From Pseudoalteromonas marina (GTDB lineage: Bacteria > Pseudomonadota > Gammaproteobacteria > Enterobacterales > Alteromonadaceae), in the NCBI RefSeq assembly GCF_000238335.3, contig NZ_AHCB03000007.1, forward strand, positions 1 to 64,000: a stretch of DNA of 64,000 nt, in the 5' to 3' direction. The translations under genes and the position numbers were made by a program. Below the pieces are notes generated by a model. It did no database searches and was not told where the DNA came from. It saw nothing but the letters and a program-made list of their open reading frames with translations. Below are positions 17,848 through 27,759 of the stretch, one piece after another. Each line of letters begins with the position of its first letter. The first letter of the stretch is position 1.

Positions 17848-18972
17848 CTATTGTGGCTCAATGTAATCAATAACTTCTAAATGAAAGCCCGAAAGTGCAT
17901 GGTATTTTTTAGGGCGACTCATTAATCGCATTTGCTCAATTCCTAAATCTGCAAGAATTTGTGAGCCTACACCAACAGTACGAGAAGTACCTTGAAATTT
18001 ACGCGGTGTAACATTTTCACCAGCATCCGCAGCAGCAAATGCTTTAACTGTTGCTTCAAGCTCTTCAGTACTTTCTTGTTTACCTAAAATGACTAGCACA
18101 CCGTCATTTTTAGCTATGTATGCCATTGCATCCGATAAGCCCCAGCTTCTGTCTGCGCTTCTATCCGAAAGTAAAATATCGTTAAATGTACTTTGTAAAT
18201 GCACACGCACCAAGGTTGGTTCTTGCGCTTTAATTTCACCCTTGAGTAGTACGTAGTGTAACTGACCGTCAATCGTGTCTTTGTAAGTGACTAAGTCAAA
18301 TTCACCATGCTCTGTTGGCAGTTTACACTTAGCCACTTTTTCGATTGTGGTTTCGTTTAAATTGCGGTATTCAATTAAATCAGCAATTGTGCCAATTTTA
18401 ATGTCGTGCTCTTTAGCAAAAACTTCTAAATCAGGGCGGCGTGCCATGGTGCCATCAGCATTTAAAATTTCAACAATAACAGAAGACGCTTCAAGCCCTG
18501 CTAAACGCGCTAAATCACAACCGGCTTCTGTATGACCTGCACGTGTTAATACACCACCTGGCTGTGCCATAATCGGAAAAATATGACCCGGCTGTACAAT
18601 ATCGCTAGGAACAGCACCTTTAGCGATAGCTGCTTGTACCGTGCGTGCTCTATCTGCTGCTGATATACCTGTGGTTACGCCTTTTGATGCTTCTATCGAC
18701 ATAGTAAAGTTAGTTGAAAACGCAGCGCCATTATTTTTAACCATTAAAGGCAAGTCTAGTTGCTCACAACGCTCTTGTGTCATCGTTAAACAAATTAAAC
18801 CACGGCCATGAGTAGCCATAAAGTTAATTGCTTCTGCGCTAATATGTTCCGCAGCAATGATTAGATCACCTTCATTTTCTCTGTCTTCATCGTCCATTAA
18901 AATAACCATTTTACCGGCTTTAATGTCATCTATAATTTCTTGTGCGCTGTGTAAATTCATAAATTCGCTCAT
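17848..18972 (-). CDS. ribB: 3,4-dihydroxy-2-butanone-4-phosphate synthase with a degenerate GTP cyclohydrolase II-like C-domain
   Basis: 374 residues. The N-terminal RibB domain (about 1-205) has the intact acidic motif [22 protein letters not shown] and [16 protein letters not shown], so it should make the four-carbon riboflavin precursor from ribulose-5-phosphate. The C-terminal half resembles GTP cyclohydrolase II ([35 protein letters not shown]). It lacks the zinc-binding Cys cluster and the catalytic region of true RibA, so it is predicted inactive as a cyclohydrolase. This 'RibBX' form is known from other gammaproteobacteria. A separate ribA is expected elsewhere. Confidence 0.92.
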   Translation of the reverse strand: MSEFMNLHSAQEIIDDIKAGKMVILMDDEDRENEGDLIIAAEHISAEAINFMATHGRGLICLTMTQERCEQLDLPLMVKNNGAAFSTNFTMSIEASKGVTTGISAADRARTVQAAIAKGAVPSDIVQPGHIFPIMAQPGGVLTRAGHTEAGCDLARLAGLEASSVIVEILNADGTMARRPDLEVFAKEHDIKIGTIADLIEYRNLNETTIEKVAKCKLPTEHGEFDLVTYKDTIDGQLHYVLLKGEIKAQEPTLVRVHLQSTFNDILLSDRSADRSWGLSDAMAYIAKNDGVLVILGKQESTEELEATVKAFAAADAGENVTPRKFQGTSRTVGVGSQILADLGIEQMRLMSRPKKYHALSGFHLEVIDYIEPQ

Positions 18973-18989
18973 GTAAGTTGTCAGTTTCG

Positions 18990-19643
18990 TTATTTAATAA
19001 AGCCCGCTTTTGCGAGTAAGCTCATTGATATATCTGCGCCGGTTGGCTGCTCTGCGCCTTTGATAAGACGCTCTAAATAACGTGCAATTTGATCGACTTC
19101 TAAATTAACTTGAGTGCCTACTTTAAAGTCGGCAATCGTTGTTTGACCGCTGGTGTGCGGCACAATTGTTAATTTAAATTTATTACCTTCAACAGCGTTA
19201 ACTGTCAGGCTTATACCATCAATACATACCGACCCTTTGTACGGTATGTATTTCATTAAATTTTCATCGGTTGTCAGCCAATATTCAGTAGCTCTTGCAT
19301 TAGCTGTAATCGCCGTTATTGTTGCAATACCGTCAACATGGCCAGACACTAAATGTCCACCTAAACGCGAAACCGGTTGCATTGCTTTTTCAAGGTTAAC
19401 TGTTTGCCCTATTGAATAATGTGCAAAACCAGTTAAATGAATTGTTTCGTTAGATAAATCAGCGCTAAAACCATCAACATGTTTATCAACTACCGTTAAA
19501 CACACGCCATTTGTTGCAATACTGTCACCTAGCTTTACGTCACTCATATCAAGGTCGGCGCTTTGAATACGAATGGCTAAATCGCCTTGTTTTTTTTGTA
19601 ATAAAGCAATTTTGCCTGTGGCTTCTATTATCCCAGTAAACAT
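18990..19643 (-). CDS. ribE: Riboflavin synthase, alpha subunit
   Basis: 217 residues built from two homologous lumazine-binding barrels, each starting with a related pattern ([12 protein letters not shown]...[26 protein letters not shown]...[14 protein letters not shown]). It dismutates two lumazine molecules to riboflavin and the pyrimidine precursor. It lies 17 bases before ribBX and 4 bases after ribD in the same operon. In E. coli nomenclature the gene is ribC or ribE. Confidence 0.95.
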   Translation of the reverse strand: MFTGIIEATGKIALLQKKQGDLAIRIQSADLDMSDVKLGDSIATNGVCLTVVDKHVDGFSADLSNETIHLTGFAHYSIGQTVNLEKAMQPVSRLGGHLVSGHVDGIATITAITANARATEYWLTTDENLMKYIPYKGSVCIDGISLTVNAVEGNKFKLTIVPHTSGQTTIADFKVGTQVNLEVDQIARYLERLIKGAEQPTGADISMSLLAKAGFIK

Positions 19644-19647
19644 AGCG

Positions 19648-20799
19648 CTACTCTTCTTTGTTAAATGATTTTAATGCGTGCGTTTTTAACGCGTTGATAC
19701 GTAAATCGTCACCAATACGAACACACTCATTAAAAGATAAATCGATAGTATCTTGCATACTCGTCAATTCAGGGAAGTTTACTAAACTTTTAGCATCATA
19801 ACCCATCAGTTTTGGTGCGATATAAAAAACATACTCGTCAATTAAATCAAGCTCGGTCATTTTCCCCGCAAGGGTTGCCCCAGCTTCCAGCCATATATTA
19901 TTAAACTGATGCTTTGCTAGTGTTTGTAATACATCGGTTAAATCAACCTTACCCTGTTGCTCGCGCACCGCTATGTGCTTAACAAAATGCGGCCACTGCA
20001 TTGAATTATCAACCTTGGTAGTAAATATAATTACCGGGTGCGCTATTTTAAATAGCGCAAGGTCAGGTGTTAATCTGTTTTGCGAGTCTATTATAACACG
20101 CACCGGCTGACGTAGCGGTAAGTTGGTTGGTAATGAATACGGTAACTCACTTGGTCGAACATTGAGTTTTGCATTATCAACAAGAACCGTATCGGCCCCC
20201 GTTAAAATGGCACAGCTTTGAGCGCGGTATAGCTGCACATCTTTTCGTGCAGCAGGGCCTGTGATCCACTTACTTTTTCCGTTTTTTAGCGCTGTTTTGC
20301 CGTCTATACTGGCTGCTAATTTACAGGTTACGTAAGGAAGCCCTTGCTCCATACGCTTAAAAAAGCCAAAGTTTAATGCGCGAGCCTCATGTTCAAGCAA
20401 CCCATGAGCAACTTCTATTCCGGCGTCACTCAGTATTTTAAGGCCTTTACCTGCCACTTGCGGGTTGGTATCAACCATGGCAGCAATCACCTTTTTAATA
20501 CCAGCGGCCTTAAGTCCTTCAGCACAGGGTGGCGTGCGCCCGTAATGGCTACAAGGCTCAAGTGTTACATAGGCAGTTGCACCCTGTGCTTTTTCGCCGG
20601 CTACAGCAAGTGCATTTACCTCTGCATGTCCTTGCCCTGCCAATTGATGAAACCCTTCACCTATTATTTGATTATCTTTTACAAGTACACAGCCAACATT
20701 CGGATTAGGTGTTGTGGTAAACCGACCTTTTTTAGCAAGCTCAATAGCACGCGCCATATATAGCTTATCGTGCTCGGTAAATGCTGATTGGCTGCTCAT
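19648..20799 (-). CDS. ribD: Bifunctional riboflavin deaminase/reductase
   Basis: 383 residues. The N-terminal deaminase (about 8-150) has the zinc-binding GHAEVNAL and PCSHYGRTPPCAEGL motifs. The C-terminal reductase (about 155-375) begins PYVTCKLAASIDGKTA and includes KWITGPAARKDVQLYRAQ and the GADTVLVDNAKLNVR segment. It carries out two consecutive steps of riboflavin synthesis after GTP cyclohydrolase II. It is two bases from nrdR, as in many gammaproteobacteria. Confidence 0.96.
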   Translation of the reverse strand: MSSQSAFTEHDKLYMARAIELAKKGRFTTTPNPNVGCVLVKDNQIIGEGFHQLAGQGHAEVNALAVAGEKAQGATAYVTLEPCSHYGRTPPCAEGLKAAGIKKVIAAMVDTNPQVAGKGLKILSDAGIEVAHGLLEHEARALNFGFFKRMEQGLPYVTCKLAASIDGKTALKNGKSKWITGPAARKDVQLYRAQSCAILTGADTVLVDNAKLNVRPSELPYSLPTNLPLRQPVRVIIDSQNRLTPDLALFKIAHPVIIFTTKVDNSMQWPHFVKHIAVREQQGKVDLTDVLQTLAKHQFNNIWLEAGATLAGKMTELDLIDEYVFYIAPKLMGYDAKSLVNFPELTSMQDTIDLSFNECVRIGDDLRINALKTHALKSFNKEE

Positions 20800-20801
20800 G
20801 C

Positions 20802-21251
20802 TTATTCCCCTAAGCGGGCAATTTCTTCGCCAAACTCTCGTATATCCTCAAACGAGCGATATACTGACGCAAACCTTACATAAGCGACTTTATCTAACTT
20901 TTTAAGCGCTTCCATAATGCATTCACCCACCAAATGGCTTGAAATTTCTCGCTCCCCCGTTGCGCGTAATTGCGACTTTATTATATTGACTACTTCATCA
21001 ACTTGTTCTGTGCTGACGGGACGCTTCTCAAGTGCACGATTTAAACCATTTAGTAACTTATCTTCGTTAAATGGTTCGCGACTGCCGTCTTGTTTTACAA
21101 CACGCGGCATAACCAGCTCTGCCCCTTCAAACGTGGTGAAGCGTTCATGGCAATCGTTACATTCACGACGGCGGCGAACTTGATGGCCACCGCCAACAAG
21201 GCGGGAATCTATAACTTTGGTGTCTTTTGCTGTACAAAATGGGCAATGCAT
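20802..21251 (-). CDS. nrdR: Transcriptional repressor NrdR
   Basis: 149 residues from the ATG at 21251, the same length as E. coli NrdR; the frame extends nine codons upstream, but MHCPFC is the conserved N-terminus. A zinc ribbon (Cys3, Cys6, Cys31, Cys34; CPFC and CNDC) is followed by the ATP-cone ([19 protein letters not shown] to the C-terminus). NrdR senses ATP/dATP and represses ribonucleotide reductase genes. First gene of the nrdR-rib operon. A possible -10 TATTAT on the minus strand (21303-21308) lies next to the glyA terminator. Confidence 0.96.
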   Translation of the reverse strand: MHCPFCTAKDTKVIDSRLVGGGHQVRRRRECNDCHERFTTFEGAELVMPRVVKQDGSREPFNEDKLLNGLNRALEKRPVSTEQVDEVVNIIKSQLRATGEREISSHLVGECIMEALKKLDKVAYVRFASVYRSFEDIREFGEEIARLGE

Positions 21252-21275
21252 AACTAAAGGTATCCGTTTTAAAAA

Positions 21276-21303
21276 CAAAAAAGCCGCTAAAAAGCGGCTT
21301 TTA
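21276..21303 (-). terminator. Terminator after glyA
   Basis: Perfect 10-bp stem AAAAGCCGCT / AGCGGCTTTT around a short A-rich loop, followed on the minus strand by T6. It lies between the glyA stop and the nrdR start. Confidence 0.9.
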
Positions 21304-21348
21304 TAATAGCATGATTGCTTATGTGATCTAAATTACCGTTTTACTTTA

Positions 21349-22605
21349 TTAAGCGTAAACAGGTAGTTTTGCACAAATTGCTTTCACTTTTTCTTTTACT
21401 TGTGCTTGAACAGACTCATCAGCAATGTTGTCTAGTACATCACAGATCCAGCCAGCAAGCTCTTTAGATTCAGCCTCTTTGAAACCACGGCGCGTGATTG
21501 CAGGAGAACCAATACGTAAGCCAGACGTTACAAATGGAGAACGCGGATCATTAGGAACTGAGTTTTTGTTAACCGTAATGTTCGCATTACCTAATGCTGC
21601 ATCAGCATCTTTACCCGTAATATCTTTATCGATTAAATCAAGTAAAAACAAGTGATTGTCTGTTTTACCAGAAACAACTTTGTAGCCACGCTCTTGTAAT
21701 ACGCTAACCATTGCTTGCGCATTTTTAACAACTTGTGTTTGGTATTCTTTAAACTCTGGTTGTAAAGCTTCTTTGAATGCCACTGCTTTTGCAGCAATAA
21801 CATGACATAAAGGACCACCTTGGCCACCAGGGAATACAGCACTGTTAAGCTTTTTGTAAATTGCTTCGTCACCACATGCAGAAATAATTAAACCGCCACG
21901 AGGGCCCGCTAATGTTTTATGCGTTGTAGTAGTAACAACATGTGCAAATGGTACTGGGCTTGGGTAAACACCCGCAGCAATTAAACCTGCAACATGCGCC
22001 ATATCAACAAACAAGTAAGCATCTACTTTGTCTGCAATTTCGCGAAACTTAGCCCAATCAACAATACCTGAATAAGCAGAAAAACCTGCGATAATCATTT
22101 TTGGCTTGTGCTCTAGTGCTAACGCTTCAACTTGTGCGTAATCAATTTCGCCAGTCTCTTCGTTTAGGCCATACTGAATCGCGTTATATGTTTTACCTGA
22201 AAAGTTTACGTGTGAACCATGAGTTAAATGGCCACCGTGTGCTAGGCTCATGCCAAGTACTGTATCAAGCGGGCTTAATAAGGCTTGGAAAACAGCGGCA
22301 TTGGCTTGCGAACCTGCATGCGGCTGAACGTTTGCGTAGTCAGTACCAAACAATTCGTTTGCGCGGTCAATAGCTAATTGCTCAACCACGTCTACGTGCT
22401 CACAGCCACCGTAGTAACGTTTGCCAGGGTAACCTTCCGCATATTTGTTAGTAAGTTGAGAACCCTGTGCTTCAAGTACGCGTGGGCTACAGTAGTTTTC
22501 AGATGCAATTAACTCAATGTGCTCTTCTTGACGTGATGTTTCTTTACTCATCGCGTCAAATAACTCTGGATCAAAGTCCGAAATATTCATGCTACGTTCT
22601 AACAT
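21349..22605 (-). CDS. glyA: Serine hydroxymethyltransferase
   Basis: 418 residues, very close to E. coli GlyA from the N-terminus ([19 protein letters not shown]) on. The PLP-binding lysine lies in [22 protein letters not shown] and [15 protein letters not shown] are conserved substrate and folate site regions. It interconverts serine and glycine and feeds one-carbon units to tetrahydrofolate. A good ribosome site (AGGAG) precedes the start. It has its own promoter and terminator. Confidence 0.97.
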   Translation of the reverse strand: MLERSMNISDFDPELFDAMSKETSRQEEHIELIASENYCSPRVLEAQGSQLTNKYAEGYPGKRYYGGCEHVDVVEQLAIDRANELFGTDYANVQPHAGSQANAAVFQALLSPLDTVLGMSLAHGGHLTHGSHVNFSGKTYNAIQYGLNEETGEIDYAQVEALALEHKPKMIIAGFSAYSGIVDWAKFREIADKVDAYLFVDMAHVAGLIAAGVYPSPVPFAHVVTTTTHKTLAGPRGGLIISACGDEAIYKKLNSAVFPGGQGGPLCHVIAAKAVAFKEALQPEFKEYQTQVVKNAQAMVSVLQERGYKVVSGKTDNHLFLLDLIDKDITGKDADAALGNANITVNKNSVPNDPRSPFVTSGLRIGSPAITRRGFKEAESKELAGWICDVLDNIADESVQAQVKEKVKAICAKLPVYA

Positions 22606-22648
22606 TGGGGGCTCCTGGGCAACGTGTATGGTATTTTTTAGAGGCTAT

Positions 22649-22677
22649 ATTGTACGCTTAAAACCGCACTTTGCCTA
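22649..22677 (-). promoter_or_regulatory. Probable sigma-70 promoter of glyA
   Basis: On the minus strand TAGGCA (22672-22677), a 17-base spacer and TACAAT (22649-22654) lie about 44 bases before the glyA start codon. Spacing is ideal and the -35 is weak. Confidence 0.4.
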
Positions 22678-22833
22678 CGTTCTTAAGTTGAGGATATTTA
22701 ATCAGGGATTGAAACTATTTCACACCCTTTTTAAGATGATATTTTTAAATAACTTACATAATTATTTTAAATGTTTTTTATTATTTACATTTAATTAGTT
22801 AATTAACAAAGCTATTTCACGGTTTAAAATGTG

Positions 22834-22857
22834 CAAAAAAGCGGCCATAGCCGCTTT
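22834..22857 (-). terminator. Terminator of the thr operon
   Basis: Perfect 8-bp stem AAAGCGGC / GCCGCTTT (22838-22845 with 22850-22857) and T6 on the minus strand, 16 bases past the thrC stop. Confidence 0.9.
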
Positions 22858-22873
22858 CGTGTTTACTTAATAT

Positions 22874-24157
22874 TTAAGCTAACTTAGCCAGTATTTCTGT
22901 ACGCAAAGCGTCGTAATCGGCGTTTATGTCGCTTGCAAGACATGGTTTAGCCAATGCGTCGCTCAATGGCTTTGGCATATCAAGTTCAATATTTAGTATA
23001 CCTTCTACACTTTCTTTAAATTTAGCTGGATGTGCAGTTGCTAAAAAGATCCCCGCAGCACCCGGAGCTCGGTTATTAACTAAACCTTGATAGGCAATTG
23101 CTGTATGTGGCTCTGCAACATACCCTGTTTGATGAATATTTTTCATCACCGTTTGGGTGTTTTCTTCATCAACACTAATTGAGTAAAAGTCGTCGTAACT
23201 AAACCAGTTGTTGTCCAACATAGTTTGCACACGTGGCCAGTTATTCGGCTTACTCACGTCCATCGCATTTGAAAGCGATTCAAGCGTTGCATTAGGCAAC
23301 CAATTTTTATCAAGTATAAAACGAGGAACGGTGTCGTTTTGGTTGGTTGTTGCACTTAACTTTCCAACTGGCAACCCTATTACAGCGCCAATCATTGCAG
23401 CGCATACATTACCAAAGTTACCACTTGGTACAGAAATATGCGCTGTTGCACGCTTTTCTTTTGGCAGTTGTGCAATCGCTTCAAAGTAATAACACACCTG
23501 AGCGACTAAGCGGCTTATGTTTATCGAATTTGCTGAATTTAAGCCAAGCGTAGATTTAACTTCATCATCTAAAAACGACTTCTTAACAAGTTCTTGGCAA
23601 TCGTCAAAACTGCCATCAACCGCGTAACAATGAATATTGCCACCTAAGGTAGTAAATAGCTTTTGCTGAGCAAGTGAAATTTTTCCTTTGGGATAAAGAA
23701 TAACCACATCAATGTTTGGTTTATTGTAAAATGCGTGTGCAACCGCTGCACCAGTATCACCTGATGTTGCTGTTAAAATAGTCACCTTTTCACCTTGGTT
23801 AAACTGGGCTAAGCATTCAGCCATAAAGCGCCCACCAAAATCTTTAAAGGCAAGCGTAGGACCATGAAATAGCTCCAAACAATAGGTGTTTTCTTCTACC
23901 TCGACTAACTTAACAGGAAAATTAAACGCATTTTTAACCATGTCGGCAACAGTGCTACTTGGCAACTCATCACCTATTAAATGTGATAAAATTTTGCTAC
24001 TGCGCGTAACAAAATCCATATCAAGTAATGCGTCAACATCAGTCATAGGCGCTAACGATTCAGGAAAAAACACACCTTGGTTACGCCCAAGTCCTGTTTT
24101 TACTGCTTCAACAAACGACACTTTTTGTGAGTTATCTTTTAAATTATGTAATTGCAT
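22874..24157 (-). CDS. thrC: Threonine synthase
   Basis: 427 residues (E. coli 428). It is a PLP enzyme converting phosphohomoserine to threonine. The PLP lysine is in LFHGPTLAFKDFGGRF; the phosphate-binding ATSGDTGAAVAHAF and SVPSGNFGNVCA segments are also present. The N-terminal MQLHNLKDNSQKVSF fits the family. It is last in the thrABC operon, 11 bases after thrB. Confidence 0.96.
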   Translation of the reverse strand: MQLHNLKDNSQKVSFVEAVKTGLGRNQGVFFPESLAPMTDVDALLDMDFVTRSSKILSHLIGDELPSSTVADMVKNAFNFPVKLVEVEENTYCLELFHGPTLAFKDFGGRFMAECLAQFNQGEKVTILTATSGDTGAAVAHAFYNKPNIDVVILYPKGKISLAQQKLFTTLGGNIHCYAVDGSFDDCQELVKKSFLDDEVKSTLGLNSANSINISRLVAQVCYYFEAIAQLPKEKRATAHISVPSGNFGNVCAAMIGAVIGLPVGKLSATTNQNDTVPRFILDKNWLPNATLESLSNAMDVSKPNNWPRVQTMLDNNWFSYDDFYSISVDEENTQTVMKNIHQTGYVAEPHTAIAYQGLVNNRAPGAAGIFLATAHPAKFKESVEGILNIELDMPKPLSDALAKPCLASDINADYDALRTEILAKLA

Positions 24158-24168
24158 GACTTCTAATC

Positions 24169-25104
24169 CTATAAAACATTTAATTGACGCGTGCCGTCGT
24201 TATCTAACTTACAAATATGGCAAAAACCTTGCTCATTTATGTAATTATCCTTTAACCATTTAGCGCATTGTTCGGCTGCTTCAAGTGTTTTACATACAGT
24301 AAATAAGGTAGGCCCTGCGCCTGAAATACTAACTACCTCAGCTCCAAGTGCGGGTAAACTTGCTTTCGCCTCGCTAAAACCAGTAATAAGCGGTGCACGG
24401 TAAGGTTCTGCTATTTCGTCTTTCATTATGCTTAATGCATCGTCAAAACGTGCTGTTAATAACAAGCTACTAAAAGAGGATAAACGCTGCGCAAACTCAA
24501 CGCTTGCATGCATGCTAAGATCTTTTGGCAAAACAGAACGCGCTTTTGCTGTATTAAGCGAAAAGCCTGGAAACGCCGCAACGTAATACCAGTTTTCATC
24601 AACAGGTAGTTCTATAGATTTATTAGGAATTAAATCGCCAGTTAGCTGCAAACCGCCTAAATAACACGGCGTAATATTATCGTAATGGCGTCCGCCACTT
24701 ACAACGGCTTCAAAATCTGCCATCAACTCAATTAGCTGTACTTGACTTAACTGTGTTTTTGCAAACTTATCAAGCGCTGCAAATGTAGCAACCACCGAAC
24801 AAGCGCTCGATCCTAATCCAGAACCAATTGGCAGGTTTTTTTTAAGCTCTAGCTTTACCGTAGGCATATCTGGTGCGACATGAGCTCTAAAGTGCACTAG
24901 ACACTGATAAGCTAAGTTCTCTTTCGCATCGCTTGGTAATTTATGAGCATATTCGCCTGAACAAACAAACTCATCACAAGGGGCTGCGCTAACAAGTGCT
25001 ACATCCCCCAATAAACTACCATCAATTGGCGCAAGAGCAGCACCTAGCGCATCAAATCCAACTGCAAAATTACCAATAGATGCAGGCGCATATACTTCAA
25101 TCAT
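24169..25104 (-). CDS. thrB: Homoserine kinase
   Basis: 311 residues, GHMP kinase family. The ATP-binding motif LPIGSGLGSSACSVVA is intact, as are APASIGNFAVGFDALG at the N-terminus and the SGAGPTLFTV glycine-rich motif near the C-terminus. It phosphorylates homoserine. Nine bases separate it from thrA. Confidence 0.96.
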   Translation of the reverse strand: MIEVYAPASIGNFAVGFDALGAALAPIDGSLLGDVALVSAAPCDEFVCSGEYAHKLPSDAKENLAYQCLVHFRAHVAPDMPTVKLELKKNLPIGSGLGSSACSVVATFAALDKFAKTQLSQVQLIELMADFEAVVSGGRHYDNITPCYLGGLQLTGDLIPNKSIELPVDENWYYVAAFPGFSLNTAKARSVLPKDLSMHASVEFAQRLSSFSSLLLTARFDDALSIMKDEIAEPYRAPLITGFSEAKASLPALGAEVVSISGAGPTLFTVCKTLEAAEQCAKWLKDNYINEQGFCHICKLDNDGTRQLNVL

Positions 25105-25113
25105 TTTCGACTC

Positions 25114-27531
25114 CTAGCGCGATAATGTTTTTAAAACGTCTGCAAATACACCTGCAGCAGTTACTTCAGAGCCAGCGCCGTAACCACGAATTACAAAAGG
25201 ACGTGGTTGGTAGTATTGACTTAAAATTGCAAGCGCATTTTCACCATCGCGAATAACATTAAGCGCATGTGATGAATCAACCGCCTCAATACCTACTTTA
25301 CAGTGGCCTTCTTTAATTGTGCCCACGTAACGAAGAACTTTTCCTTCACTTGCCGCTTGCTCAATACGTGCGTTAAAGTCAGTGTCTAAGCTAGGTAGTT
25401 TTGCCATAAACTCATCAATACTGTCTCCTTCGGCAAACCCTTGTGGTAATACCGACTCTACTTCAATGTCGGATAGCTCTAATTTCATACCGGCTTCACG
25501 CGCAATAATTAACAACTTACGCGCAACATCAGTTCCCGATAAATCATCACGAGGATCTGGCTCTGTAAAACCACTTTCTTTTGCTTTAATGGTTGCCTCT
25601 GACAGTGATAAACCATCTTGCAAAGCGCCAAACATGTATGACAATGAGCCCGATAAAATACCGCTAAATTCAAGTAATTCATCTCCTGCACCAAATAAAG
25701 ACTGCAAATTATCGATAACAGGAAGGCCTGCACCTACGTTTGTTTCGTATAAAAACTTGCGGTTATTTTTTTGTGTAGCAGCAATCAAATCTTGGTAATA
25801 CGTATATGAGCTGGTTGTTGCCTTTTTATTGGCTGCAACAACATGAAAACCCGCATTTAAAAAGTCAACATATTGCGCTGCAAGTGCATCAGACGATGTA
25901 CAATCCACCAGCACAGGATTAACTAAATGGTTTTGCTTAACAAATTGCTCAACGAGTTTTAGGTCAAATGACTGCTCTGATACTGCTAATTTTTGCTGCC
26001 AATCACTAAAGGCGATACCCTCGCTATCAAGATGCAACTGACGAGAGTTAGCAACGCCGTACAAATTAAGTTTAATGTTACGCTTTTCAAGCCATGCTTG
26101 TTGGCGCTCTAATTGAGATATCAGTTCTTGCCCTACTAAGCCACACCCTAGTAAAAACACATCAATTGAAGGTACATGCGTGAAAAAGTTCTCATGGCAT
26201 ATTTTCACTGCGTCGTTACATAACTCACCGTCAATCACAGCTGAAATAGCACTTTCAGTAGAATCCTGTGCAATTGCCACAATGTTTACTTGTGCTTGAG
26301 AAAGGGATGCAAAAAACTTAGCGGCTAAACCACGATGTGCCCGCATATTATCACCCACAAGCGTTACTATGGCTAAATTACGCTGTACTTGAACAGGCTC
26401 AATTAAACCTGCTTGAGATTCAAGCTCAAACGCTGTTTGTAAAGCCGTTAAAGCAAGGGCTAAGTCGCTCTCATGTACACAAAAGCTAATGCTAAATTCA
26501 CAAGACGATTGCGTGATCAACACTATAGATACGTTATCGTGAGCAAGCGCATTAAAAACTTTAGAGGCCATGCCTACTTTGCCTTTCATTCCTGGACCCG
26601 AGACAGTCAGCATAGCTAAATCTTGCAGGCTTGAAATTGCTTTTACAGGCTCGTCTGATGAATAGTCATTTCCGATTAGCGACCCTTGGGCATCAGGGTT
26701 ATGCGTATTTTTTATTTCACACGGCACGCCCGCTTTGGCACAAGGCAAAATAGTTTTTGGGTGAAGTACTTTAGCACCAAAGTAAGAAAGTTCCATTGCC
26801 TCTTTGTATGACAAAAAGTCAACTTTAGTGGCTTTTTTAATATAACGAGGATCTGCGCTATAAACACCATCAACATCAGTCCAAATTTGGCAAACATCTG
26901 CCTCTAAACACGCCGCTGCAATAGCCGCTGAGTAATCAGATCCATTGCGCCCAAGTGTTGTAAGCTCGCCTTTATCATTGCTTGCTGTAAAACCGGGCAT
27001 AATATAAATCGTGGCTGGCTTTTCTTTTAATGCCGCTTGAAAATGCGCTTTACTTGCAACTAAATCAACTTCAGCATCAATAAAACCACCTGTTGATGCA
27101 ACGCAACTTGTCGCCTCTAAATAAACCGCTTTATGTGAGTTCAATAAGCGCTGCATAAGCGACACACTTACTCGCTCGCCAAAGCTTATAACAAACGCAC
27201 GCACTTGATCGGGGCAGCACTTAATTAAAGATACACCATCAAGCTTATTTTTTAGTTCTTCAAAATTTGGCCAGTGGTCAATTGGGCCATAGCCTTTTTC
27301 CACGGCTGCTTTTAGCTCGTTACAACGACTCGTTAAAGCCTCCCATAAAGAGCTAAAGTCTTGGCCTTGTTCTGCCGAACTCGCTAGAGCAACTAGTGAG
27401 TCGGTCATTCCACCGGGCGCCGATAATACCAAAAGCATTTCATCTTTTAATTGTGCTTTAACTAATTGAGCTACCTGCTCAAGGCAGGCAAAGTCGGCAA
27501 GTGATGATCCACCAAATTTTAAAACGCGCAT
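25114..27531 (-). CDS. thrA: Bifunctional aspartokinase I / homoserine dehydrogenase I
   Basis: 805 residues (E. coli 820). The N-terminal aspartokinase starts MRVLKFGGSSLADF and includes FTASNDKGELTTLGRNGSDYSAA. Two ACT-type regulatory segments follow (about 300-450). The C-terminal homoserine dehydrogenase has the NAD(P)-binding FLLGCGLVGQELI, the VVAANKKA motif and GLPVIDNLQSLFGAGDE. It performs the first and third steps from aspartate to threonine. Threonine feedback is expected from the family, and the upstream thrL leader adds transcriptional control. Confidence 0.97.
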   Translation of the reverse strand: MRVLKFGGSSLADFACLEQVAQLVKAQLKDEMLLVLSAPGGMTDSLVALASSAEQGQDFSSLWEALTSRCNELKAAVEKGYGPIDHWPNFEELKNKLDGVSLIKCCPDQVRAFVISFGERVSVSLMQRLLNSHKAVYLEATSCVASTGGFIDAEVDLVASKAHFQAALKEKPATIYIMPGFTASNDKGELTTLGRNGSDYSAAIAAACLEADVCQIWTDVDGVYSADPRYIKKATKVDFLSYKEAMELSYFGAKVLHPKTILPCAKAGVPCEIKNTHNPDAQGSLIGNDYSSDEPVKAISSLQDLAMLTVSGPGMKGKVGMASKVFNALAHDNVSIVLITQSSCEFSISFCVHESDLALALTALQTAFELESQAGLIEPVQVQRNLAIVTLVGDNMRAHRGLAAKFFASLSQAQVNIVAIAQDSTESAISAVIDGELCNDAVKICHENFFTHVPSIDVFLLGCGLVGQELISQLERQQAWLEKRNIKLNLYGVANSRQLHLDSEGIAFSDWQQKLAVSEQSFDLKLVEQFVKQNHLVNPVLVDCTSSDALAAQYVDFLNAGFHVVAANKKATTSSYTYYQDLIAATQKNNRKFLYETNVGAGLPVIDNLQSLFGAGDELLEFSGILSGSLSYMFGALQDGLSLSEATIKAKESGFTEPDPRDDLSGTDVARKLLIIAREAGMKLELSDIEVESVLPQGFAEGDSIDEFMAKLPSLDTDFNARIEQAASEGKVLRYVGTIKEGHCKVGIEAVDSSHALNVIRDGENALAILSQYYQPRPFVIRGYGAGSEVTAAGVFADVLKTLSR

Positions 27532-27561
27532 TGTTTATGTTCCTCATCCCATAAAACGAAA

Positions 27562-27594
27562 AAAGGCCTGTGTTCTAAGTGAACACAGGCCTTT
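27562..27594 (-). terminator. thr operon attenuator
   Basis: A perfect 14-bp inverted repeat (27562-27575 with 27581-27594, AAAGGCCTGTGTTC) with a 5-base loop is followed on the minus strand by T6. It lies between thrL and thrA, exactly where a translation-coupled attenuator belongs. Confidence 0.93.
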
Positions 27595-27619
27595 AAATTT
27601 GTTGCACCGACCTATGCCA

Positions 27620-27679
27620 CTATCCAGAAAGAATGGTGGTTGTAATAATAATGGTCAGTACGCGATTAATTGTTTTCAT
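27620..27679 (-). CDS. thrL: thr operon leader peptide
   Basis: A 19-residue frame that translates as MKTINRVLTIIITTTILSG. Five of its codons are threonine and five are isoleucine, clustered just upstream of the attenuator hairpin. This is the classic thrL design: when threonyl- or isoleucyl-tRNA is scarce, ribosomes stall here and the terminator does not form. Too short for routine gene finders. A TTGACA lies upstream at 27710-27715 on the minus strand, but no matching -10 at standard spacing is clear. Confidence 0.93.
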   Translation of the reverse strand: MKTINRVLTIIITTTILSG

Positions 27680-27759
27680 GGGGTAAGACTGCCTTAACAA
27701 AGGCTATGCTGTCAAGTGCAAATTAAAAGATAAAACAGCCTTTTTCGATATAAAAAAAC

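Noticed and set aside
20802..21348. FMN riboswitch upstream of the riboflavin genes
   Set aside because: Leader regions before nrdR, ribBX and ribH are short and show no RFN-element conserved segments.
23208..24263. Plus-strand frames across thrC
   Set aside because: Antisense shadows of a clear threonine synthase gene.
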